A stretch of 64,000 nt of DNA from an uncultured Bacteroidota bacterium. Lineage in GTDB: Bacteria; Bacteroidota; Bacteroidia; B-17B0; Aurantibacillaceae. The notes beneath the pieces are model-generated. The model had not been told where the DNA came from and did not search any database. It was given only the letters and a program-made list of their open reading frames with translations. The translations under genes and the position numbers were made by a program. Location of the stretch: assembly GCA_903893815.1 (NCBI GenBank), contig CAITNS010000081.1, forward strand, positions 1 to 64,000. The letters run 5' to 3'. This document shows positions 55,114 through 62,788 of the stretch, piece by piece. Position 1 is the stretch's first letter; every line of letters starts with the position of its first letter.

Positions 55114-56183
55114 CCATATCTGTTTGGATATTAAAAATTTTTCGCGAACCAACTCCTCTTTACAAAAAAACCTACCTGAGTTTGGCATTGTGGACATTGA
55201 TTAGTTTTATAATCATGTTCATCTCCTTTGATCCTAATAACATAATTAATCTCGATTACGCTAATTCCAATTTTAAAGTATTAGGATTAAACATACCTAT
55301 TAATTTAGAGTTTGCTGGCGAACGTGTTCCACAAAACGATTACCAAATTAAAGAAAATCTCGAAAAAGAATTCTTCGCTAATAAATCCTGGAAAAACTCA
55401 TCATTATCTCTATTTAATAAAGCTCAAAAATGGTTTCCTCTAATAGAACCTATTTTAAAAAAAGAAGGTGTGCCTGATGATTTTAAATATGTGGCCATCA
55501 TCGAAAGTCATTTATCAAACGTTATTTCCCCAATGGGAGCTTCTGGTTTTTGGCAACTTATGCCTGTAACTGCTCAGCATTATGGATTAATTATAAATAA
55601 CGAAGTAGATGAGCGCCTAGACGTTGAAAAAGCAACCCTAGTAGCATGCAAACATTTTAAAGATGCTCATCATTATTTTAAAAACTGGACGCTCTCTGCT
55701 GCTGCATATAATGTGGGAATTGGCGGCATTCAAAATGCTTTAAAAAAACAAAATACAAATAACTATTACGACCTTCTTTTAAATAACGAAACAGGAAGTT
55801 TTATCTATCGCATCTTGGCATATAAAACCCTACTCTCCAACCCGACTCACTTTGGTGTAAAAAACAAAATCAAAAAGTCTGGTAGCTTCCCTGCCTTCAA
55901 AATTGTGAAAGTGGATTCCTCTATTACCAATTTATCGGCCTTTGCAAAACACATAGGTACAAATACCATTGTATTAAAAACATTTAATCCTTGGCTTATT
56001 GGTGAACAACTCACAAATCTTGATAAAAAAACCTTTCAGTTTAAAATACCTAAAAACAAAAACATTGATTTAAGTGTTTACATTAACGATGTCTTTCCGC
56101 AAGAATCCATCATTGATACCATTTTAAAAACAACAACTTTAACAGACACATTAAAAATAATTACAGATACTTTAAAGAAATGA
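55110..56183 (+). CDS. Membrane-anchored lytic transglycosylase (GH23, MltD-like)
   Basis: 357 residues from GTG at 55110, chosen because a Shine-Dalgarno-like AAAGGAA precedes it and the earlier in-frame ATG (55035) lies deep inside the WecA-like gene. One helix near residues 20-40 anchors it; the SLT domain follows: GVPDDFKYVAIIESHLSNVI (catalytic Glu about 132), SPMGASGFWQLMPVTAQHYG, and AAYNVGIGGIQNALKKQ. A LysM-like segment may lie near 275-315. It cuts the glycan strand between MurNAc and GlcNAc, possibly making room for the export channel of the operon. Confidence 0.9.
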   Translation: MTISVWILKIFREPTPLYKKTYLSLALWTLISFIIMFISFDPNNIINLDYANSNFKVLGLNIPINLEFAGERVPQNDYQIKENLEKEFFANKSWKNSSLSLFNKAQKWFPLIEPILKKEGVPDDFKYVAIIESHLSNVISPMGASGFWQLMPVTAQHYGLIINNEVDERLDVEKATLVACKHFKDAHHYFKNWTLSAAAYNVGIGGIQNALKKQNTNNYYDLLLNNETGSFIYRILAYKTLLSNPTHFGVKNKIKKSGSFPAFKIVKVDSSITNLSAFAKHIGTNTIVLKTFNPWLIGEQLTNLDKKTFQFKIPKNKNIDLSVYINDVFPQESIIDTILKTTTLTDTLKIITDTLKK

Positions 56184-56185
56184 TA

Positions 56186-56246
56186 AAAGATGAAAGATAT
56201 AAGATTTAGGTCATAAATTAAATCTTTAATCTTATATCTTTAATCT
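56186..56246. repeat. Imperfect palindrome of AAAGATATAAGATT words
   Basis: AAAGATATAAGATT (56193-56206) is perfectly complementary to AATCTTATATCTTT (56228-56241). Flanking bases repeat the same word in degenerate form. It fills the gap between the transglycosylase and uvrA. Confidence 0.75.
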
Positions 56247-56255
56247 GCCCTCAAT

Positions 56256-59105
56256 ATGGAAGAAGAACAAATAGAAGTTATTGGCGCACGTGCACATAAC
56301 TTAAAAGATATATCACTCAAAATACCTCGCAATAAATTAGTAGTACTTACTGGACTCAGTGGAAGTGGAAAATCATCACTAGCATTTGACACCATTTATG
56401 CGGAAGGGCAACGCCGCTATATCGAAAGTTTTTCAAGTTACGCTCGTCAGTTTCTTGGTAATATGGAACGACCTGATGTAGATAAAATTTCAGGATTAAG
56501 TCCAGTTATTTCTATTGAACAAAAAACCGTTAACAAAAATCCTCGTTCTACCGTTGGCACAATTACCGAAATTTACGATTTTTTACGTTTATTATTTGCT
56601 CGTTCTGGTGAGGCATACTCTTACGTTACGGGCGAAAAAATGGTGCGTTACAGCGACGATCAAATCATTGATTTAATCCTTGAAAAATACAAAGATAAAA
56701 AAATAAATCTTTTAGCACCTGTGGTTAAAGGTCGTAAAGGACATTATAGAGAATTGTTTGAAGATGTTCGCAAAAAAGGTTTTAATAAAGTACGAATTGA
56801 CGGCGCTATTGTAGACATTACGCCTAAAATGCAGGTGGACCGATACAAAATTCATGATATTGAAATTGTGATTGATCGATTAGAAATCACGAAAGACATT
56901 AAGCCTCGTTTGCATCAATCTTTACAAACTGCTATGAAGCAAGGTAAAGGAACCATTATGGTAATGGAGCACGAAGAGATTGATGCAAAAGCAAAAAAGA
57001 AAACAACACAAGCGTTTGGTTTTGGAAAAGTGCAATTTTTCAGTCGCTCATTAATGTGTCCAACTTCTGGTATTTCGTATGATGAACCTGCTCCAAATTT
57101 ATTTTCTTTCAACTCACCTTACGGTGCATGTCCACATTGCAACGGACTAGGTGTTGTATCAGAAGTTGATATTAGTAAAATCGTTCCTAATCAAAAAATC
57201 TCCATTCGCAAAGGTGCTATTGCTCCACTAGGGCCATCAAAAGGTATTTGGGTATTTAAACAAATTGAAGCCATTGGATTAAAATATAATTTTACATTAG
57301 ATACTCCATTTGAAGATATTGCTGAAGAAGCTGTTAATATTTTATTAAACGGAACCGAAGAATTATTTACCGTAAAATCAGACGCTAACAGTTACAGTTC
57401 AGCTTTTGATGGTATAGCCACTCATATTTCACGTCAGGCAGAAGAAGATCCTTCGCCTGCTATGCTTCGTTGGGTAGAAGGTTTTACCAATAAAATAAAT
57501 TGTTCTGTTTGCGAAGGCACTCGTTTAAAAAAAGAAGCGCTTTATTTTAAAATTGATGGAAAAAATATTTCTGAATTATCAGAAATGGATATCAATATTT
57601 TAGGCGATTGGTTTAAAGGCATCGAAAAACGTTTAAGTAAATCTCAAAACGTAATTGCTAAAGAAGTCTTAAAAGAAATACGCACTCGTATTGGCTTTTT
57701 ATTAGAAGTAGGCTTAGATTACGTGACACTTAACCGTTCTTCTAAAACCTTGAGTGGTGGCGAAGCACAACGTATTCGTTTAGCTACTCAAATTGGCTCA
57801 CAGTTAGTAGGTGTATTATATATTTTGGATGAACCTAGCATTGGCTTGCATCAACGTGATAATGTGCGCTTAATTGAAGCTCTAAAAAATTTACGTGATG
57901 TTGGTAATAGTGTTTTAGTTGTTGAGCACGACAAAGACATGATTATTGAATCTGACTATGTGATTGATATTGGCCCTGGTGCTGGTGTGCATGGTGGACG
58001 AGTGATTGCGGCCGCTCCACCTAAAGAAATGCTAAAATTTAATACCATTACAGCTGATTATATTACAGGTAAACGTAGTATCGAAGTTCCAAAAGTTCGC
58101 CGAAAAGGAAACGGAAAAAAATTAGTTTTAAAAGGCTGCACGGGACATAACTTAAAAAACGTAAGTGTTGAAATTCCTTTAGGAAAATTTATTTGTGTAA
58201 CCGGTGTTAGCGGAAGTGGTAAATCAAGTTTGATTAATGAAACCTTATATCCAATTTTAAGTAATTACTTTTATAATTCAGAAAAGCGTCCCCTACCCTA
58301 CAAATCATTTACAGGTATTGAACACATTGATAAAGTCATCGACATTGATCAATCGCCAATTGGAAGAACACCTAGAAGTAATCCTGCCACTTACACTAAT
58401 GTATTTTCTGACATCAGAACTTTGTTTTCTGAATTACCAGAAGCTAAAATCAGAGGTTATAAACCAGGTCGTTTTTCATTTAACGTTAAAGGTGGCCGTT
58501 GCGAAACATGCGGCGGCGCTGGTGTAAAAACGATTGAAATGAATTTTTTACCAGATGTATACGTTAACTGTGACGAGTGTAATGGCAAACGATATAACAG
58601 AGAAACTTGCGAAGTGCGTTACAAAGGCAAATCAATCAGTGATGTATTAAACATGACGATTGACCAAGCTTGCGAGTTCTTTGAAAATCTACCAAATATT
58701 TTTCGTCAAATAAAAACCTTACAAGATGTTGGTTTAGGATACATTACGCTTGGACAACAAGCCACAACCTTAAGCGGTGGCGAAGCCCAACGTGTAAAGC
58801 TATCAACAGAACTAAGTAAACGAGATACAGGAAATACTCTATATATTTTAGATGAACCAACAACGGGTTTACACTTTGAGGACATTCGTATTTTATTAGG
58901 TGTATTAAATCGTTTAGTAGAAAGCGGAAATACGGTTTTAGTCATCGAACATAATATGGATATCATCAAAGTAGCCGATCATTTAATTGACGTTGGAATG
59001 GAAGGCGGCAAAGGCGGCGGAGAAATATTATTTACTGGTACTCCCGAAGAATTAGTGAAATCGAAAAAAGGATATACGGCACCATTTTTGAAAAAAGAAT
59101 TATAA
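56256..59105 (+). CDS. uvrA: Excinuclease ABC subunit A
   Basis: 949 residues, complete. Two ABC cassettes: Walker A LTGLSGSGKSSLAFDTIYAE (about 31-50) and VTGVSGSGKSSLINETLYPI (about 648-667); signatures LSGGEAQRIRLATQIGS (about 497-513) and LSGGEAQRVKLSTELSK (about 839-855). Zinc-binding cysteines are at CPHCNGLG (about 292-299), NCSVCEGTRLKKE and GGRCETCGGAGVKTIEMNFL with CDECNGKRYN (about 748-780). It scans DNA for bulky lesions with UvrB. The locus is flanked on both sides by low-complexity repeats. Confidence 0.98.
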   Translation: MEEEQIEVIGARAHNLKDISLKIPRNKLVVLTGLSGSGKSSLAFDTIYAEGQRRYIESFSSYARQFLGNMERPDVDKISGLSPVISIEQKTVNKNPRSTVGTITEIYDFLRLLFARSGEAYSYVTGEKMVRYSDDQIIDLILEKYKDKKINLLAPVVKGRKGHYRELFEDVRKKGFNKVRIDGAIVDITPKMQVDRYKIHDIEIVIDRLEITKDIKPRLHQSLQTAMKQGKGTIMVMEHEEIDAKAKKKTTQAFGFGKVQFFSRSLMCPTSGISYDEPAPNLFSFNSPYGACPHCNGLGVVSEVDISKIVPNQKISIRKGAIAPLGPSKGIWVFKQIEAIGLKYNFTLDTPFEDIAEEAVNILLNGTEELFTVKSDANSYSSAFDGIATHISRQAEEDPSPAMLRWVEGFTNKINCSVCEGTRLKKEALYFKIDGKNISELSEMDINILGDWFKGIEKRLSKSQNVIAKEVLKEIRTRIGFLLEVGLDYVTLNRSSKTLSGGEAQRIRLATQIGSQLVGVLYILDEPSIGLHQRDNVRLIEALKNLRDVGNSVLVVEHDKDMIIESDYVIDIGPGAGVHGGRVIAAAPPKEMLKFNTITADYITGKRSIEVPKVRRKGNGKKLVLKGCTGHNLKNVSVEIPLGKFICVTGVSGSGKSSLINETLYPILSNYFYNSEKRPLPYKSFTGIEHIDKVIDIDQSPIGRTPRSNPATYTNVFSDIRTLFSELPEAKIRGYKPGRFSFNVKGGRCETCGGAGVKTIEMNFLPDVYVNCDECNGKRYNRETCEVRYKGKSISDVLNMTIDQACEFFENLPNIFRQIKTLQDVGLGYITLGQQATTLSGGEAQRVKLSTELSKRDTGNTLYILDEPTTGLHFEDIRILLGVLNRLVESGNTVLVIEHNMDIIKVADHLIDVGMEGGKGGGEILFTGTPEELVKSKKGYTAPFLKKEL

Positions 59106-59109
59106 TAAA

Positions 59110-59222
59110 TTGAGAAGGTTATGAAAGTTTGAAAGTTAAAAAGTTTGAATGCAATGAAGAATAACTTTTTTAACTTTGATAGATTAACTTTTAACCTTTC
59201 TAAACCTTTTAACTTTCTAAAC
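59110..59222. repeat. Degenerate AAAGTT/AACTTT palindromic spacer
   Basis: The gap between uvrA and the LOG gene is composed of GAAAGTTTGAAAGTTAAAAA-type words on the left and complementary TTTAACTTTC-type words on the right, so the strand can fold on itself. No gene or T-rich terminator tail is seen. Confidence 0.6.
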
Positions 59223-59233
59223 TAATAAAATAT

Positions 59234-59947
59234 ATGACCCAAGATAAAGAAGATAAAATTAGAAGAGCATTTGCAACCAAAGAATCAAGAGAAGTGATGG
59301 CTTCTGATAGCTGGAAGATTTTTAAAATTATGAGCGAATTTGTAAATGGATTTGAAAGAATGCAACAAATTGGGCCATGTGTTTCAATTTTCGGTTCGGC
59401 TCGTACAAAACCAGAAAACAAATACTATATCTTAGCCGAAGAAATAGCTTATAAACTAACACAAGAAGGCTATGGCGTTATTACAGGTGGCGGACCAGGT
59501 ATTATGGAGGCTGCTAACAAAGGCGCTAAACGTGGCGGTGGAAACTCCGTTGGATTAAACATTAATTTACCTTTCGAACAAAAACCAAACGACTATATTG
59601 ATAGAGATAAAAGCATCGATTTTAATTATTTCTTTGTTCGAAAAACCGTTTTCTTAAAATACTCACAAGGATTTATTGGTATGCCTGGTGGTTTTGGCAC
59701 CATTGACGAATTATTTGAATCATTAACCTTAGTTCAAACCAATAAAATTGCGGAGTTTCCTGTAGTATTAGTAGGTAAAGAATATTGGAGTGGTTTAATT
59801 GATTGGATTAAAACAACCATGCTAGAACAAGAACACAATATTAACGAAGCTGATTTAGATCTTTTTAAAATTGTAGATACTGCTGATGAAGCAGTAAAAC
59901 ACATTGTAGATTTCTACAGCAAATATATGTTGAAACCAAATTTCTAA
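59234..59947 (+). CDS. LOG-family (TIGR00730-type) protein
   Basis: 237 residues, Rossmann-like. It has SIFGSARTKPENKYYILAEE (about 54-73), YGVITGGGPGIMEAANKGAK (about 82-101) and the signature MPGGFGTIDELFESLTLVQT (about 152-171). The PGG-x-GT-x-x-E region is the nucleotide-binding and catalytic loop of phosphoribohydrolases that free cytokinin-type bases from nucleoside 5'-monophosphates; bacterial members act on nucleotides of uncertain identity. The N-terminal 45 residues are a charged helix usual in this subfamily. Confidence 0.92.
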   Translation: MTQDKEDKIRRAFATKESREVMASDSWKIFKIMSEFVNGFERMQQIGPCVSIFGSARTKPENKYYILAEEIAYKLTQEGYGVITGGGPGIMEAANKGAKRGGGNSVGLNINLPFEQKPNDYIDRDKSIDFNYFFVRKTVFLKYSQGFIGMPGGFGTIDELFESLTLVQTNKIAEFPVVLVGKEYWSGLIDWIKTTMLEQEHNINEADLDLFKIVDTADEAVKHIVDFYSKYMLKPNF

Positions 59948-59955
59948 AAAAATGC

Positions 59956-60065
59956 TTAACCGCCAAGAACGCAAAGATTTAGCGCGGAGAAAATGAGACT
60001 ATTTTATTAAACAAATACAAACCTCCGCGGCCTCTGCGAGAAAACTCTCCACTCTCCGCGGTTAA
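59956..60065. repeat. 110-bp palindromic intergenic repeat (TTAACCGC...GCGGTTAA)
   Basis: It begins TTAACCGCCAAGAACGCAAA and ends CTCTCCGCGGTTAA; the end octamers TTAACCGC (59956-59963) and GCGGTTAA (60058-60065) are complementary. The interior has CCTCTGCGAG and GCGCGGAGAA words. It is far more GC-rich than its flanks. A left-arm fragment occurs at 669-712. Confidence 0.8.
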
Positions 60066-60080
60066 ACAACCAAAAACTAA

Positions 60081-60851
60081 ATGAAAACAATCTTAATTAC
60101 AGGAAGCACCAGCGGTATTGGCCTAGGAATTGCTATCGAATTTGCAAAAACAAAACAGTACAATATTGTATTTAACGGACTTGAACCTAACGGACAAGAA
60201 ATTGCAGATGGTATTGCCAAACAATATGGTATTGAAGTGATGTTTAGCAATGCTAACATGTTGCAACCTGCCGATTTAAGAAAAATGGTAGATGATGCTG
60301 TTGCTAAATTTGGAAAGATTGACGTTTTAGTAAATAATGCAGGTATTCAATTTGTATCACCTATCGAAGATTTCCCAGAAGATAAATGGAATGCCATTAT
60401 TGGTATTAACTTAACCTCTGCTTTTCATTTAACCAAAGCTGTTTGGAAAGGCATGAAGGAACGCAAATTTGGACGCATCATCAATATCGCATCAGCACAT
60501 GGATTAGTAGCTTCAGAATTTAAAAGTGCTTATGTAGCCAGTAAACATGGCATTGTAGGCTTCACCAAAACCATTGCATTAGAAGGAGCACCTTTTGGAA
60601 TTACAGCTAATGCCATTTGTCCAGGTTATGTAAAAACTCCTTTGGTAGAAAAACAAATTGCTGACCAAGCAAAAGCACATAGCATGAGCGAAGCAGACGT
60701 AGTAAATAAAGTGATGCTCTACAAACAAGCGGTGAAAGAATTTGTAAGCTTAGAAGAGTTAGGACAGCTTTCGGTGTTCTTAGCTTCTGACGTTGCCAAA
60801 ACTATGACAGGAACAGCGTTGCCAGTGGATGGCGGTTGGAATGCTCAATAA
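60081..60851 (+). CDS. 3-hydroxybutyrate dehydrogenase-type short-chain dehydrogenase
   Basis: 256 residues, classical SDR. The NAD loop is ITGSTSGIGLGIAIEFAKTK (about 6-25), NNAGIQFVSPIEDFPEDKWN (about 89-108) and the active site is S-x12-YVASKHG (ASAHGLVASEFKSAYVASKH, about 138-157; Tyr about 153, Lys about 157). NAICPGYVKTPLVEKQIADQ (about 179-198) is the typical 3-hydroxybutyrate dehydrogenase segment. It oxidises D-3-hydroxybutyrate to acetoacetate with NAD. It could also be a related polyol dehydrogenase. Followed by an intrinsic terminator. Confidence 0.9.
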   Translation: MKTILITGSTSGIGLGIAIEFAKTKQYNIVFNGLEPNGQEIADGIAKQYGIEVMFSNANMLQPADLRKMVDDAVAKFGKIDVLVNNAGIQFVSPIEDFPEDKWNAIIGINLTSAFHLTKAVWKGMKERKFGRIINIASAHGLVASEFKSAYVASKHGIVGFTKTIALEGAPFGITANAICPGYVKTPLVEKQIADQAKAHSMSEADVVNKVMLYKQAVKEFVSLEELGQLSVFLASDVAKTMTGTALPVDGGWNAQ

Positions 60852-60873
60852 TCCAATTTTAATTTTAAATAAA

Positions 60874-60905
60874 AAAACCTCCGATACTCTCGGAGGTTTT
60901 CTTTT
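60874..60905 (+). terminator. Intrinsic terminator of the dehydrogenase gene
   Basis: The 11-bp stem AAAACCTCCGA (60874-60884) pairs with TCGGAGGTTTT (60890-60900) around TACTC, then CTTTTT. Confidence 0.9.
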
Positions 60906-60930
60906 TACAAAAATCAAAACAATTAAACCA

Positions 60931-61530
60931 CTATATATAAATTTCAATATTTTTCTCTTCTAACATTTTCTTTAAGTTAATTAACGCATAACGCATTCTG
61001 CCTAAAGAGGTATTTATAGATACATTAGTTATTTCTGCAATTTCTTTAAAACTCATATCGTAATAGGTTCTCATAATTACCACTTCTTTTTGATCTTGAG
61101 GTAAATCATTTACAATAGAGCGAATAGATTCTTTAAAACGTTTGGTTTCTTCGGCATCTTTGCCATTATCTGTATTATCAGGAATAATATCAAAAATACT
61201 GGTCTCTTCTCCTTCATCATTAATGACTGTACTAATAGAAGGCATTTTTTTCACTTTACGGAAGTGATCAATAATTAAGTTTTTAGCAATGCGTAATATC
61301 CAAGGTAAAAATTTACCTTCTTCGTTATACTGTTGCTTTTTTAAAGTTTGAATCACTTTAAAAAATGTTTCCTGAAACACATCTTCAGTGAGCGCTTTAT
61401 TGCGCGTAATTAAATAGATGTATGAAAAAATACGGCGTTTGTGACGTTTTACAAGAATAGAAAGTGATTCTTCATTACCATTCATGTAAAGCTTAACTAG
61501 CTCATTATCTGAAAGAAGTTGCATAGACAT
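60931..61530 (-). CDS. ECF-type RNA polymerase sigma factor
   Basis: 199 residues. Region 2 is MNGNEESLSILVKRHKRRIF (about 13-32) with LITRNKALTEDVFQETFFKV (about 37-56), and region 4 is LPQDQKEVVIMRTYYDMSFK (about 144-163) and EIAEITNVSINTSLGRMRYA. The linker between them (about 90-130) is acidic and rich in Asp, Glu and Ser. No adjacent anti-sigma gene is visible on the same strand; the neighbour upstream (the histone-like fusion) is 146 bases away. The start is an ATG-TCT-ATG; the first or the second ATG could serve. Confidence 0.93.
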   Translation of the reverse strand: MSMQLLSDNELVKLYMNGNEESLSILVKRHKRRIFSYIYLITRNKALTEDVFQETFFKVIQTLKKQQYNEEGKFLPWILRIAKNLIIDHFRKVKKMPSISTVINDEGEETSIFDIIPDNTDNGKDAEETKRFKESIRSIVNDLPQDQKEVVIMRTYYDMSFKEIAEITNVSINTSLGRMRYALINLKKMLEEKNIEIYI

Positions 61531-61676
61531 AGGACTACAATTAAATTATTGGTTCAATAAAAATTTAAGTAGATGTCTATGCGATGGTTATAAAAATTTA
61601 AGTTAATTAATGGATAAAAATACTAAATTTCATTAAGTATAAACTGTTAATTTGGGTGAAACTGCAGTTTCACTTA

Positions 61677-62657
61677 TTAAAAGAATGAACCTAGTACGTG
61701 AAGCAATTTATCCACTTGGCTATGCCATAATAATCTTGCTGATTCTTCGTCTGCTTTATCGCTTGCAAAGTCTGTGATTATCAAAGAGATATCATTCGTT
61801 AACTCGTCTTTTTGAGTTTTAAATTCAAAATAACTACCGTCATTTTTATCTAACCATTGGTATCTGATAGAAATTGGCGGAATTTCTTTAATTAATTTTG
61901 CTTGTTGAATTTGTCCGTCCCAGTTAAACGTAAATACACCATCTCTGATGTTTACATCATCACAAAACCATTCTGACAATCCACTTTCGGTACTTACAAA
62001 TTCAAATACCATATCTTCTGAAGCTCTAATCACAAATTCCATTTCAAATTTACCTGCAGGTTCTTTTACAAACTTGGTAGGCACTTCATTTTCTGTTTTT
62101 CTGAAAGTGGTTGGGGCAACAATTGGTTTTTTAATCACAGATGCTTTTTCCTTTTTAACCTTAGCTGGTTTTTCGGCTTTTACAACTGGTGCTTTTACTA
62201 TTATTTCTTTAACTGGTTTAACAACAGCCACTTTAACAGAAGCTGCTTTTTTTACTGGTTTAACGGCCTTTTTAGGCGCTACCTTTTTTGCAACTGCTTT
62301 ATTAAAAACAGCTTTTTTAGCTGGCTTTATTACTTTTTTTGGAGCAACCTTTTTTACGACTTTTTTAACTACTGCCTTCTTAATCGCCTTTTTTGCGACA
62401 ACTTTTTTTACCGGCTTAGCAACTTTTTTGGGAGATACCTTTTTAACTAGCTTTTTTGCAACAGCTTTTATGGCAACAACTTTAGTCACGCCTTGGCGTG
62501 ACAACGACTTTTTAACTGGCTTAGTCTTAGCTATTGTTTTCACAACTTTTTTCTTAGCAACAGGTTTTTTTGCAACTACTTTCTTTACTGCTTTTTTGGT
62601 CACGCTAGGGCGTGATGCTTTTTTATTTTTTGACGAAGCTTTAGTTTTAGTCGACAT
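61677..62657 (-). CDS. Histone H1-like Lys/Ala-rich domain fused to START-like (SRPBCC) domain
   Basis: 326 residues. Residues 1-185 are Lys/Ala/Val/Pro-rich with about 14 units of the KKVAPKKAVKPVKKA type, resembling histone H1-like Hc1/AlgP tails that bind DNA. Residues about 190-326 form a START-like domain: KFEMEFVIRASEDMVFEFVS, TESGLSEWFCDDVNIRDGVF, TFNWDGQIQQAKLIKEIPPI, YFEFKTQKDELTNDISLIIT, DFASDKADEESARLLWHSQV; the end LLHVLGSF is typical. This domain in other Bacteroidota is a stand-alone protein of about 130 residues. Two in-frame palindromes (62485-62502, 62599-62616) interrupt the basic part. Transcribed divergently from mutL. Confidence 0.85.
   Translation of the reverse strand: MSTKTKASSKNKKASRPSVTKKAVKKVVAKKPVAKKKVVKTIAKTKPVKKSLSRQGVTKVVAIKAVAKKLVKKVSPKKVAKPVKKVVAKKAIKKAVVKKVVKKVAPKKVIKPAKKAVFNKAVAKKVAPKKAVKPVKKAASVKVAVVKPVKEIIVKAPVVKAEKPAKVKKEKASVIKKPIVAPTTFRKTENEVPTKFVKEPAGKFEMEFVIRASEDMVFEFVSTESGLSEWFCDDVNIRDGVFTFNWDGQIQQAKLIKEIPPISIRYQWLDKNDGSYFEFKTQKDELTNDISLIITDFASDKADEESARLLWHSQVDKLLHVLGSFF
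62485..62502. repeat. 18-bp perfect palindrome inside the histone-like gene
   Basis: GTCACGCCTTGGCGTGAC: 8-bp complementary arms around TT. On the minus strand it encodes SRQGVT, breaking the Lys/Ala pattern. Confidence 0.85.
62599..62616. repeat. Second in-frame copy of the 18-bp palindrome, degenerate
   Basis: GTCACGCTAGGGCGTGAT: the arms GTCACGC and GCGTGAT agree in all but the last base with the copy at 62485. On the minus strand it encodes SRPSVT. Confidence 0.8.
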
Positions 62658-62775
62658 AACCTATTTATTTTTTGGGAAATATATAAAATAAATAGCTGAG
62701 ATGAAAATTAAAATGTTAAAAATTAAATCATTTTTTAAAAAATAGCTCTTTTTTAGGGTAAATCAAGTAAAAAAT

Positions 62776-62783
62776 TACCTTTG
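62776..62783 (+). promoter_or_regulatory. -7 promoter box of mutL
   Basis: TACCTTTG (TAnnTTTG) ends 5 bases before the mutL ATG at 62789, so the transcript would be leaderless or nearly so. Confidence 0.6.
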
Positions 62784-62788
62784 CACCC

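Noticed and set aside
61948-62691. A long plus-strand open frame (247 codons) opposite the histone-like gene
   Set aside because: It is the antisense of Lys/Ala codons (giving Phe/Thr/Ala repeats) and has no start signal or domain; the minus strand carries a recognisable START-like domain.
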